Assembly (NCBI RefSeq): GCF_000338295.1
Contig: NZ_ANMO01000094.1
Location: 1 to 64,000 of the forward strand
Origin: Rhodopirellula europaea 6C
Lineage (GTDB): Bacteria; Planctomycetota; Planctomycetia; Pirellulales; Pirellulaceae
Reading direction: 5' to 3'
DNA length: 64,000 nt
Shown in pieces: positions 1 to 8,630 of this stretch (positions are counted from its first letter, which is position 1; the number at the start of each line of letters is the position of its first letter). The translations under genes were made by a program, and so were the position numbers. A model generated the notes under the pieces. It had not been told where the DNA came from. It ran no database searches and worked only from the letters and a program-made list of their open reading frames with translations.

Positions 1-9
1 CGTTCGCAG

Positions 10-774
10 ATGAAGATGATTCGCAACGTGCTTCTGCTGATGTTCACACTGCTGAACTCAACATTTTGTTTAGCTACCGACCAAGTCTGGGACAAAGTCG
101 TCGTCGAAGGTAAACAGCAATACGTTCGTGAACACCCTTTGGCAGGCTATTGGACAAGAGAGAATCGTCCGCGATTCGACCCTATTAGCACTGCAAATTG
201 GAAAGGTTACACCACGCGGTGGGAGATACGTGACTCGACACTTTACCTGACTTCCTTCGACGCCACTATTGATGGGCAACCAGTCGATCCAGAATCGATA
301 TTCGGCGAGGGGAAGCTTCCAATCCCAGCAAATTGGTTCACTGGAAAGCTGACTGTTCTTCGCCGCGGATTTCCTGTGCCCTTCGACAAGCCACATTTTG
401 CGTCGGCTTCTCTGTACCTAATCGAACGTGGCAAGGTGTGCCAGATGCGGTATGAATCACGGATGCGTTTTGAGCTTCCGCAGGGGCGACACGAATTTAC
501 ATTGAAACGTGAATCCGGTCAGTTCATCGTCTCGAATCCGCGATCAAACGTGAAGGAGATTCCGGAGGTGCTGACCGGTGATGTTGTCCATGGTCTTATC
601 GACCGGAACGGATTTTCGCTCAATTTCACAGACGAATCTGACGAGCTTGCAAATGCACTGCTGCGCGGAGACACTGGTAATGAGTTCACACTCTTCCTTT
701 CCACCCCGCTTCGAGCCGATGGCATACGCGCGGTCAAGATCAAACGTGAACACCCACTGCGAACCAAGCGATGA
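10..774 (+). CDS. Exported hypothetical protein
   Basis: A 254-residue protein that I do not recognise. It opens with a short positively charged segment (MKMIR) and a hydrophobic core (VLLLMFTLLNSTFCLA) that reads as a Sec signal peptide cleaved near residue 22, so it probably acts outside the cytoplasm. The mature part is rich in Trp, Arg and beta-prone segments and shows no catalytic motif I can name. Another small gene follows on the same strand after about 90 bases. Function unknown. Confidence 0.6.
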   Translation: MKMIRNVLLLMFTLLNSTFCLATDQVWDKVVVEGKQQYVREHPLAGYWTRENRPRFDPISTANWKGYTTRWEIRDSTLYLTSFDATIDGQPVDPESIFGEGKLPIPANWFTGKLTVLRRGFPVPFDKPHFASASLYLIERGKVCQMRYESRMRFELPQGRHEFTLKRESGQFIVSNPRSNVKEIPEVLTGDVVHGLIDRNGFSLNFTDESDELANALLRGDTGNEFTLFLSTPLRADGIRAVKIKREHPLRTKR

Positions 775-865
775 ACCGAAGTCGCGGAGTCGTCGTTTTT
801 ACAATGGAAAATCAATCGCCGCGACTCGGTTATCGCGGTCGTTATCCGACTGAAGATTTCTCCTC

Positions 866-1336
866 GTGCCTAGATTCGGAATCCGCACTTTACTCATCGG
901 CGTCACCGTTTGCGCGGCTGGCCTTGCGTTGTACCCGTGGCCGCAGGCTGCGAAAACGACCACTTTCGAGGACCTGTCCACGCATCCGATTGTAGTAAGA
1001 ACTGTCATTAGCGAACTTGAACGCATGCCCGGTGGATGCTCGCTTGAAGAGTTTGAACTTAAGCTGAAGGAGATCGGCAATGTCAGAGTTCCGCTGGAGC
1101 ACTGCAAGGACTTTGAGTTCTATTGGTCAATCAATACCGGATCATTGAATGCTCCACATTTCATAATCGCTGGCAACTTCGCACTCCATGACGGATATCG
1201 TCTCACCCACGCTACGGTTAACATTGTTGAGAAGTTGGGAGGCGCGTGGCGCACAATCTGGTTGGCGGATTACGCATCAGAAACTCCCGATTTGCTTCCA
1301 CCTAGGATTCGTGGCCAAGGGAATCCGGGCGGATAA
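866..1336 (+). CDS. Small membrane-anchored hypothetical protein
   Basis: A 156-residue protein starting at a GTG. Residues 3-23 (FGIRTLLIGVTVCAAGLAL) form one transmembrane or signal-anchor segment of the 'RxxLRTLLIxVT' type that is very common at the N-terminus of small planctomycete proteins. The rest is soluble and carries no recognised domain. It sits between two other small exported-type genes, all on the plus strand. Function not assignable. Confidence 0.55.
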   Translation: MPRFGIRTLLIGVTVCAAGLALYPWPQAAKTTTFEDLSTHPIVVRTVISELERMPGGCSLEEFELKLKEIGNVRVPLEHCKDFEFYWSINTGSLNAPHFIIAGNFALHDGYRLTHATVNIVEKLGGAWRTIWLADYASETPDLLPPRIRGQGNPGG

Positions 1337-1440
1337 CCATGCCATCCACCGAAGGACGGCATGGCGCGGTTATAAATGGAAATCACATTGGCCGTCCTCG
1401 GTGATGGCGGATGTTCTGGCACTGAGGACCCTACCTCATC

Positions 1441-2163
1441 ATGCATATCACCCGCCTCGCTGTCGCTCTGCTTTCCGGGTTCGTAAGCGCATCGGCGTTT
1501 GCCGTCGAGCCGCTCGCGGCAGCCCAGCGACGGATCGAAGAAACGTGGAAGCAGGAATCGAATGCAGGACACGCTGCCTCGGATCGACTCAAGGTGCTTG
1601 CTACCGTCATTCAAAACGAATTGAAGATTGACGCGCCGATTTGGTGGAAGAAGCAAATAGCGGCAACGCTGTCAGACAAACCGTCCAATGCCTCTCCTCG
1701 AATCAAAACGAATGCGACGATCGAAGAACGAGGTCAGTCTCCCAATCATCGACACGTAATTGTCATGAACGACGGACGCGAGTTTCCAATTGATTTACTC
1801 CCAGGCGATTGGGAGTGGGAAACTGAGTATGCCAACGTTTACAAGCACAAGGATCATGCTTACGTCTTGAAGACCGGAGGTGGACTCAATCCGTACCCTG
1901 TGTTCAAGGTCTCCACGCTCAGTGGCAAGCTTGTATGGCAGACAGAGATTTCGGGTTTGCCTTGGGTCGACATTGCTGGTGGATTGGGCAGGCATCGTAC
2001 TGGCCCTCTGATCCACGATGGGGACTTTGTTGTGTTCTCCGCGCCAACCTGCGGCACTGGATACGCGTTCGCGATCGACGACGCAACGGGTGAGTTGCGG
2101 TGGCAATTTCATGTTGACGTCCAGGGTGATCCAAACGCACCCTTATTTGGTAATCCACCGTAA
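1441..2163 (+). CDS. Exported protein with PQQ/beta-propeller-like segment
   Basis: A 240-residue protein with a signal peptide (MHITRLAVALLSGFVSASAFA). The C-terminal half has blade-like signatures: 'KVSTLSGKLVWQTEISGLPW' and 'FAIDDATGELRWQFHVDVQ' resemble the 'D..tG...W....' motif of PQQ/WD40-like repeats. Only about two blades are present, so it is too short for a full propeller. It is either a small domain protein or a truncated family member. The remains of a group II intron begin only about 30 bases after its stop, so truncation cannot be excluded. Confidence 0.55.
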   Translation: MHITRLAVALLSGFVSASAFAVEPLAAAQRRIEETWKQESNAGHAASDRLKVLATVIQNELKIDAPIWWKKQIAATLSDKPSNASPRIKTNATIEERGQSPNHRHVIVMNDGREFPIDLLPGDWEWETEYANVYKHKDHAYVLKTGGGLNPYPVFKVSTLSGKLVWQTEISGLPWVDIAGGLGRHRTGPLIHDGDFVVFSAPTCGTGYAFAIDDATGELRWQFHVDVQGDPNAPLFGNPP

Positions 2164-2191
2164 TCTCGCAACACTAAGCCAGAACAATGAC

Positions 2192-2544
2192 AATCGGGAT
2201 AGGGGCCCGGTTGCCCGGGACCCCTCCCACACCACCTAGCATGCGGGACCGCACTAGGCGGTTCGTCGCAAGGATGCAAACGACTTCCAACGCTCTTCTA
2301 GATTCAACAAGCCCTCGGCGGTCAGGTACTCGATCGATAAAGCCCGCTGGACGCCCGACGTCATGGAAAGACGCCAGGCTCCCTTGCCGCTCAACGCGAA
2401 GCCGCGAGCAACACGAGCGGACACGCTCAAGGAAGTCAGCTTCTTTAGCCGAGTCTTCGCCTTCCTCCACTGCTTCCAGTAGCAAGCTCGAACACGTCGC
2501 CCCGGTGTTGCCTGATGAACAGGGCACTTGTCCAAGGTCACGAA
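2192..2544 (-). mobile_element. Group II intron 3' end (remnant)
   Basis: Read on the minus strand, the sequence from about 2265 down to 2192 looks like domains V and VI of a bacterial group II intron. A hairpin made of GAACCGCCTAGTGCGG and its partner strand GCATGCTAGGTGGTGT is followed by a GGGGTCCCGGGC/GGGCCCC hairpin and an intron-like end near 2192. A maturase C-terminus precedes it, and its stop codon lies inside domain V, as is usual for such introns. No reverse transcriptase catalytic domain and no 5' intron half were found further upstream, so this is a dead fragment. Confidence 0.7.
2254..2544 (-). pseudogene. Group II intron maturase, C-terminal fragment
   Basis: About 95 residues remain of the maturase-specific (GIIM) domain. 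The recognisable core is 'RRVRACYWKQWRKAKTRLKK', then 'ALSGKGAWRLSMTSGVQRALS' and a terminal 'LLNLEERW'. This order is the standard tail of group II intron reverse transcriptase/maturases. The RT domain with its YADD motif is missing. The reading frame upstream of about 2544 does not resemble the family. Confidence 0.7.
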
Positions 2545-3157
2545 CGTTGTCCTGACTTGATCCAGTGCAGAGCATCCCAGCCAGCCCGACGCGTGAGAAC
2601 GAAACTCGCGAAGACGCGATGACATGGACACGCCTCGGCTCTTACCAATGATCCTTCCGGCTCGCTGCAGCGAGTGGTCCTAAAGCGAAGATCAGCGTCA
2701 GCTTGACTCGGTGATGCATACACTGGGTAGGTCTTTTCGTTGGGCCGTCGATTCGGCATGTCGAGAACTGTCACCACTGTCGGGGTTGCACCAGCTCAAT
2801 TCAACGACGACCTTGGCGACATCGGCGCACCAAAGTAGGCGACCCTCAAATGTCGCCATTCCCATAAGGGACCATAAGCGACACGCCCTTCTCTGACGAA
2901 CAGGGCGAGTCGCAGTTGATTAATCGTGCGTTTAGTCAGCGAGCAAGTTCTCGGCACACGATGTCGTCGAACACTCTCAGCCAACAATGGTCACATGCGA
3001 ATGTTGGCTCCGCTGGGCATGCTGCCACCAAAGCATTGCACTAGCGGTTCGATGCCCCTTTGCGGGACGTTCGCACATTCGGCGACGTCATTGATGCGAT
3101 CATGTTCGGGATCCAACAACGCGTGAAGGAACTGCATGGTTAATAGCTCTGGGGGCT
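2545..3157. other. Intergenic stretch without a recognisable gene
   Basis: About 600 bases between the intron remnant and the terminator at 3158. The frames here are short and I recognise no protein family on either strand. Given its neighbours it is probably decayed mobile-element or island DNA, but nothing in the sequence proves that. Confidence 0.4.
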
Positions 3158-3205
3158 AAAAAAAACGCTGCCATGCCCACCGTCCGGGAACGATGGGCAT
3201 GGCAG
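3158..3205 (-). terminator. Rho-independent terminator
   Basis: A perfect 12-bp inverted repeat (3168-3179 with 3194-3205) has a 14-base loop. On the minus strand it is followed by eight T residues (3158-3165). It would terminate transcription from the minus-strand ATPase remnant just upstream. Confidence 0.85.
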
Positions 3206-3226
3206 ATTTGACTGGCCTGGCGATTG

Positions 3227-3850
3227 CTAGTGAACCAGTTGATCCTTGAGCTTGCCGATCAGTTCGCTAGCTTGTTTTAGTGTCAGATGCTGCGGCGAGG
3301 AGACGCCGTAGACCTCGTCCAAGTGGGAAGCCAACCGCGTGTTGGTCTTCGACGCGATCGCATGGATCGCTCGTACCTGAAGCGGCGTCCAGGATCGGAG
3401 CCATCTGATCATCGGCCGGCCGCTCCTCGTCGTTGACCGCCACACCGCGAGCGATCTCGAGCAACTGGCGACGGTTCGGTCTGGCGTGCTCGACGGTGAC
3501 AAAGAGTGTCGCCAGTTCCACCGGCAGCTGAACGACTGGCGACAAAATCACCACAATGTTGCGGGTCGTTTTGCCGGAGACCACCGCGTGGTGGATCGCT
3601 TGCACGATCTCTGCCGACTGCAGGAACCGATGAAAGTTCTGCAGGACCAGGATGTTTGTCCCTTCGCCTTCGCGGTTTCGAAACGCATGGATCGCTGATA
3701 GCGGATCCTCGGCATCGGCAATCGGTGGGCTGAGCCCTCGGTCGATATCCCACGTGGACAGGCTCCACTGCTCGACACCGCACAGCAGTGCCAGTTCGGA
3801 GATCGCATCTTCGTGTTCGTGCGAGTGAAGGTACCATCTTTCGATGATAC
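3227..3850 (-). pseudogene. AAA-type ATPase remnant, frameshifted and truncated
   Basis: Two minus-strand frames together carry pieces of a gene. The first (about 3835 to 3400) reads 'YLHSHEHEDAISELALLC', then 'DPLSAIHAF', 'NILVLQNFHRFLQS' and 'NIVVILSPVVQLPVELATLF'. That is the N-terminal region of a family of AAA ATPases in which the AAA core normally follows. The second (3400 to 3227) reads 'TPLQVRAIHAIA' and ends 'LTLKQASELIGKLKDQLVH', a small module I associate with phage or plasmid DNA-metabolism proteins. The Walker motifs are absent and the frames do not match. A strong terminator lies downstream. Confidence 0.55.
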
Positions 3851-4866
3851 GACCAAAGGTGACGATGAATGCCCGGTTTCTGAACTGGGCGTTCCAAGCC
3901 AACTACGCGCGATCATTTTTCGCGACGAGAGCGAATGGCCTAACGCGATACGGGCTAGGTGCGCAAGCACTTGGCGAATGGGACGTTCCAATCCCAAGCG
4001 AAGACGAACAAAAGCAAATCGCGTCGTTCCTTGACAACGAGACGGCGAAGATTGATGCGTTGATTGAGAAGCAGCAGCAGCTCATCGCCTTGCTCGGGGA
4101 GAAACGTCAGGCCGTCATCAGTCATGCGGTCACCAAAGGCTTGAACCCCGACGCCCCCATGCGAGATTCCGGCGTCGAGTGGTTGGGCGAAGTGCCCTCG
4201 CATTGGACGGTTTGCCGATTGAAGCACGCTTTCAGCTTCTTAACTTCCGGTCCCCGTGGGTGGTCAGACTTGATTACAGACAACGGAACGAGTGTCTTTC
4301 TCCAAAGTGGCGACTTGAACGATGAACTCGGACTTCGATTGGATACCGCTAAACGAATTACGCCACCGACGAATGCTGAAGGCGTCAGGACAAAGATGCA
4401 AGATGGCGATGTCGTCTGTTGTGTCACCGGCGCGAACACTGGACGGGTTGCCGTTGCGACGAAACTAAACCAAACCGTCTTCGTAAACCAACATCTTGCG
4501 TTGATCCGGCCAAGACACGATTTGGCACATCCGCGATTTCTCGCCACGCTGCTCGCCGCGACGCCGACGAGGACGTACTTCGCAGTAAAACAGTATGGCC
4601 TTAAAGAAGGCTTGAGTCTTACCAATGTTGCTGAGACTCCGATTTGCCTTCCGCCAGTTTCCGAGCAAGAAGACATCGTTAACTATCTCGATAAAACCGA
4701 GAGTAAAATGCGGCGACTTCGCGAGATTGCCGACGACCAAGTGGAACTTCTCCAAGAACGCCGCACCGCACTCATCTCCGCCGCCGTCACCGGCAAGATC
4801 GACGTGCGTGGCTGGAAGCGTCCTTCCGCAGCTCCCAAAAAAGAAACCGAAATGGAGGTCGCATGA
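3844..4866 (+). pseudogene. hsdS: Type I restriction specificity subunit HsdS, 5'-truncated
   Basis: The 340-residue frame contains the end of the first target-recognition domain ('RFLNWAFQ', 'TRANGLTRYGLG') and the first conserved linker ('VPIPSEDEQKQIASFLDNETAKIDALIEKQ'). After it come a full second recognition domain introduced by 'GVEWLGEVPSHWTVCRLK', and the closing repeat 'PPVSEQEDIVNYLD' with its helix. HsdS proteins usually run to 400-450 residues, so most of the first recognition domain is missing. Homology begins near 3860, directly where the oppositely oriented ATPase remnant ends. No hsdM or hsdR is in the window. The gene overlaps the next one by 4 bases. Confidence 0.8.
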
Positions 4867-7040
4867 ACGTCACCTCCCCGCAGCAGATTGACATGTGGCT
4901 GGCTTCACCGTCGGAACACCAACGGCTGGAGTTCAAGGAGGCCAAGGAACAGTTCGACAACAAAAAGCTGTACCGATATTGCGTGGCAATCGCCAATGAA
5001 GGCGGTGGGCATCTGCTGCTTGGTGTGAGTGATGCTCCGCCGCGGCGGGTGGTCGGCTCGCAGGCATTCAACAATCCGATCGAAATGGCTGAGAAGCTTT
5101 TCCGAGCAGTTGGTTTCCGGGTCGACATCGAAGAGGTTTCTCACCCAGATGGTCGCGTGGTCGTCTTCCACATCCCAACACGCCCCCTCGGGACGGCCTA
5201 CGCCTTTGAAGGTGCCTACCTGATGCGGGTTGGTGAAGCCCTGATCCCCATGTCCGAAGACAAGCTCCGCCGAATTTTTGCCGAAGGGCAACCCGATTGG
5301 CTCGAGACACCGGCCAAAGATGGTCTGTCAGCACAGGATGTCGTGGACCTGCTTGATACGCAAACGTTCTTCGAGCTCCTGAATCTGCCCTACCCAAGTG
5401 ACCGCCAGGGAGTCTTGGACAAGCTCGGTGCCGAACGCCTCGTTAGTGAAACTGCGAGCGGCTTCGCAATCAGCCACTTGGCAGCAATTCTTGTCGCCAA
5501 GGACCTGCGGCAATTTGATGACGTCTCACGCAAGGCTCCACGCGTCGTGACGTACAAGGCAAAGGACAAGCTCGACACGATCGCGGACAAAACTGGCAAC
5601 AAAGGCTACGCAGTCGGCTTCCAGGGGTTGGTTCGGTACGTGATGAGTCAGTTGCCGCAGAATGAAGTGATTGAGAATGCGCTGCGGATTGAAAGCAAGC
5701 TGTTACCAGAAGTTGTCATCCGCGAACTCTTGGCCAACGCATTGATCCATCAAGACTTTTCCGAGGGTGGCGTTTCACCCATGGTTGAGATCTACACCGA
5801 CCGGCTTGAGATCTCCAATCCCGGCGAGCCTTTGGTTCCGGTGGAACGGTTCATCGACGGTTATCAATCACGCAACGAGCGACTGGCTGACTTAATGCGT
5901 CGGTTCGGTATCTGTGAGGAAAAGAGCAGCGGGATTGACCGGGCCGTGCGTGCGGCGGAGGTCCATCAACTACCGGCCCCTGACTTCCAAGTCAGTTTCA
6001 AGCGAACGATTGTCGTGGTGTTCGGGCCAAGAGCATTCCGCAAAATGGACCGGGCGGACCGCATCCAATTTCGAGCGAGCAAGGGAGGGACAGAGAAGCA
6101 TCGTGCCCGAACGAAGCGTCATATCGAGGAATTTCGTGAGGCTGGTGGATGGCGTCGGATCACCGAGATTGATGCGGATGCCGTGACGAAGCACGTAGGC
6201 GAGATGATGTCTCGCAATGCGGCTGCTCGAACCATTCAAGGTAAGCTCCAATCGATCAAGTCGTTTACGAAATGGCTGGCCGATCATCACCGGCTTCACA
6301 TCAATCCGTTGTCGATGGTACGCAAACCTGACCCCAACGCAGACCGCCGGCATGAACGTCGAATGTTGCTTCCAGAGGAATGGCAATGGATCGTGACAGC
6401 ACTCGATCAACAACCAATTGACCGAAATAGCATGTCAGCACATGAACGCGTATTGCTCTACCAGACCGCGATACAAACGGGCTTACGGGCGACCGAACTG
6501 GCTGAACTGACTCGTAGCAAACTCATACTGCTCCGCGGTACGCCCCATATCTTGTGCGATGCGGCTGGCACGAAGAACCGTAAACCCGCAAGACAATTCC
6601 TCGATCTCAACCTCGCCAACCAGTTGAAAGACCATGTCGCCACGAAGCACCCTACGGCATCGGTCTTCGGCATCGGTAGCAAGGAAGAACTCTCGCGGGG
6701 CCTGCGAGCTGACCTTGCCGCGGCAAGGAAACTTTGGCTGCGATCTTTCACGGACGAACAGGAACGCATTGAGGCCGACGCCTCAGATTTTCTTCAGCGA
6801 ACCAACTACGACGGTGCTCACCTTGTTTTTCATAGTCTGCGGCACACTTGCGGGGCATGGCTGGCGATGAGCGGGGCACACGTCAAGACCGTTCAGACGA
6901 TCATGCGCCACGGCTCGATCACCCTGACGATGGACCGTTACGGGCACCTTTTTCCGGGTGAGGCCGAGGGTGCCGCGTCAAAGATTGCGGCGATGCTGGG
7001 CAAGCCCAGACAACATGCCAACTTGCCTGCGTTGGGGTAG
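4863..7040 (+). CDS. AlbA_2/RecG-like regulator fused to a tyrosine recombinase
   Basis: A 725-residue chimera. Residues about 15-60 carry the AlbA_2 (Schlafen-like) signature 'LEFKEAKEQFDNKKLYRYCVAIANEGGGHLLLGVSD'. Residues about 280-325 ('VVIRELLANALIHQDFSEGG', 'IYTDRLEISNPGEP') match the HATPase_c_4 region of the same family. These proteins often accompany type I restriction genes, in keeping with the upstream hsdS. The family pattern breaks at 'FRKMDRADRI' (about 394-403). The rest is a tyrosine recombinase with a core-binding region and catalytic residues R542, H657, R660, H683 and Y693 in 'TGLRATEL', 'HSLRHTCG', 'MRHGSITLT' and 'MDRYGHL'. All five are present, so the recombinase could be active. 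The frame is open throughout. Confidence 0.85.
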   Translation: MNVTSPQQIDMWLASPSEHQRLEFKEAKEQFDNKKLYRYCVAIANEGGGHLLLGVSDAPPRRVVGSQAFNNPIEMAEKLFRAVGFRVDIEEVSHPDGRVVVFHIPTRPLGTAYAFEGAYLMRVGEALIPMSEDKLRRIFAEGQPDWLETPAKDGLSAQDVVDLLDTQTFFELLNLPYPSDRQGVLDKLGAERLVSETASGFAISHLAAILVAKDLRQFDDVSRKAPRVVTYKAKDKLDTIADKTGNKGYAVGFQGLVRYVMSQLPQNEVIENALRIESKLLPEVVIRELLANALIHQDFSEGGVSPMVEIYTDRLEISNPGEPLVPVERFIDGYQSRNERLADLMRRFGICEEKSSGIDRAVRAAEVHQLPAPDFQVSFKRTIVVVFGPRAFRKMDRADRIQFRASKGGTEKHRARTKRHIEEFREAGGWRRITEIDADAVTKHVGEMMSRNAAARTIQGKLQSIKSFTKWLADHHRLHINPLSMVRKPDPNADRRHERRMLLPEEWQWIVTALDQQPIDRNSMSAHERVLLYQTAIQTGLRATELAELTRSKLILLRGTPHILCDAAGTKNRKPARQFLDLNLANQLKDHVATKHPTASVFGIGSKEELSRGLRADLAAARKLWLRSFTDEQERIEADASDFLQRTNYDGAHLVFHSLRHTCGAWLAMSGAHVKTVQTIMRHGSITLTMDRYGHLFPGEAEGAASKIAAMLGKPRQHANLPALG

Positions 7041-7192
7041 TCCGTGACTTCCGCTGTCCCTGGGAAACAGCTATCCTGCCAAACTGGCGGGTTAAAACTC
7101 GCGCAGGGATGGTGCCAAATCTGTCACCATGGACCTTTGAAAGCCCGTGGCGGCAGGTCGAAATCACGAAAAACACCGTAAATCACGCACCT

Positions 7193-7277
7193 GCCCAGGT
7201 GGTGGAATTGGCAGACACAGGGGACTTAAAATCCCCCGGACGTTTAGTCCTTGCGGGTTCGAGTCCCGCCCTGGGTA
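7193..7277 (+). tRNA. tRNA-Leu (anticodon UAA)
   Basis: An 85-base class II tRNA. The acceptor stem GCCCAGG pairs with CCTGGGT, with one G-U pair. The anticodon loop in the GGGGA...TCCCC stem carries TAA. The long variable arm is typical of leucine tRNAs, the T arm is GCGGG TTCGAGT CCCGC, and the discriminator base is A. The CCA end is not encoded. It lies about 150 bases downstream of the recombinase gene. Confidence 0.95.
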
Positions 7278-7309
7278 CTTCTTTGCGACGTCGCGGAACC
7301 GATTGCGAC

Positions 7310-7337
7310 GCGGCGTTTGAATTTGAAACGCCGCTTT
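7310..7337 (+). terminator. Possible terminator of tRNA-Leu
   Basis: A GCGGCGTTT/AAACGCCGC inverted repeat (7310-7318 with 7326-7334) is followed by three T. It lies 33 bases after the tRNA on the same strand. The T tract is short, so efficiency is uncertain. Confidence 0.5.
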
Positions 7338-7381
7338 CCGCAGCGTTCGTTTGGACATCGATCCCGTCCAAAACTTCTGAC

Positions 7382-7424
7382 AAAAAAAGCCGCTCCGGCG
7401 TGAGCGGGGATCGCTTACGCCGGA
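7382..7424 (-). terminator. Rho-independent terminator of the DUF3500 gene
   Basis: An inverted repeat of 13 bp with one G-U pair (7394-7406 with 7412-7424) has a 5-base loop. On the minus strand it is followed by a T7 run (7382-7388). It lies about 80 bases past the stop of the minus-strand DUF3500 gene. Confidence 0.85.
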
Positions 7425-7505
7425 ACGACTTGAGTTGATTCGCTGACCTAGACAGGATCCTAGCGAGCCCATTGACTGAATGAGCTCCCGGGTGCCTGCG
7501 TTCGC

Positions 7506-8552
7506 TCAGGGAGCGACCGGCAAATCAAAGTCGCCGGACAAATCGCGGTAGACACAGTGAATGTGGTTGGCTGGGTTGCCGGCTGGATCGGCTTGCGTGT
7601 TCACAAACTCGATCAAGAATCGTTTGCCTTGCACTCGGTAGTAGTGACCGATGCCTGGCTCGAGGGCGCCCGCCCAAGCAAAGTGCACCTTGCTCCAACC
7701 GTCTGACTCAATCTGTTGTGAACGTTCGGCTGCGACTTCTTCGGGTGCGACTTGGACATACAAATCGACCAAATCACGAAGTTGCTTTTGTTGATCCGGG
7801 TTCAAACTCGAGTAGGCAATCCCTTCGGGTTCCCCAACTTCGGGCTGAGGTTCACCGGCGAATCGAATTTCTCCCAAAGCTTCTTCGGCGATGCGGGCGA
7901 CCTTAAGCTGTTTCGCATCCAACGAGTTCACAAGCTTGAACGCGAGCTGTTCTTCTTGGTTCAGAACAGCAGTGCCTTTGCCAAGCGTGACACTGGTTTC
8001 GTTTTTGACAACCGCTGGGTTGGTCGCCATGAACTGCGGTGTGGAGTCAACAACCTTTCCACCACGGCAAACAAAGTTCAGCGACAAGTGGTGCCCTTCG
8101 AATGACAATCCCCATCGTGCGTCTTCGCCTTCCGCTTTCACATCGCCGAACAACGTGACGTAGTAACGCTGTGGGTTTCGTTCCCAAGTTCCTTTGCCGG
8201 CTTCCATTTCATTGAGGACTTCCTCCAACAACATAATCCGGTTGGCTTTGCTGTAACCGGCTTCGCTGAGTGCGGAACGCAAAAGACGCAAAGCGGCGGT
8301 TCGCTGAGCATCGTTCATCTGCTCGAGCATCAAACCTTTGCGTTCTTTCTTTGGAATGAAGTGCCAGCCGACTCGTTTGGGCGAGTCAAACGCCATCACA
8401 GCGTCGGCCTTTTGTTCGGTTGTCAGCGTGTCCAAAAACGCGACGGCAAAGGTTTGCATTTGTTCGGCGGGAGAAGCCGCCAATTTCCAACCGGCGAGTC
8501 CAACGACCGCGACGGCGAAAAGAGAAAGCGTGGCAAAACGAATTTTGTTCAT
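7506..8552 (-). CDS. DUF3500 family exported protein
   Basis: About 348 residues from the preferred start MNKIRF. An earlier in-frame ATG at 8594 would add 14 residues ahead of the signal peptide, which makes it unlikely. A hydrophobic signal segment (FATLSLFAVAVVGLAGW) is followed by DUF3500 features: 'AFLDTLTTEQK', 'GWHFIPKKERKGL', 'RYYVTLFG', 'WGLSFEGHHLSLNF' and C-terminal 'GHYYRVQGKRFLIEF' with 'NHIHCVYRDLSGDF'. The biochemical role of the family is unknown. The gene stands alone with its own terminator. Confidence 0.85.
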   Translation of the reverse strand: MNKIRFATLSLFAVAVVGLAGWKLAASPAEQMQTFAVAFLDTLTTEQKADAVMAFDSPKRVGWHFIPKKERKGLMLEQMNDAQRTAALRLLRSALSEAGYSKANRIMLLEEVLNEMEAGKGTWERNPQRYYVTLFGDVKAEGEDARWGLSFEGHHLSLNFVCRGGKVVDSTPQFMATNPAVVKNETSVTLGKGTAVLNQEEQLAFKLVNSLDAKQLKVARIAEEALGEIRFAGEPQPEVGEPEGIAYSSLNPDQQKQLRDLVDLYVQVAPEEVAAERSQQIESDGWSKVHFAWAGALEPGIGHYYRVQGKRFLIEFVNTQADPAGNPANHIHCVYRDLSGDFDLPVAP

Positions 8553-8630
8553 GGCGGGGAGGTGAAAGGGAGGAAGTGAGTCTCGGAACGGCAACCGATC
8601 CGAAAGGAGGGAACCCGGCGGAGCGGGAAA

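Noticed and set aside
2174-2575. Minus-strand frame of 133 codons over the group II intron tail
   Set aside because: A different frame (2254-2544) carries the maturase motifs and the stop inside domain V, so this one is a shadow.
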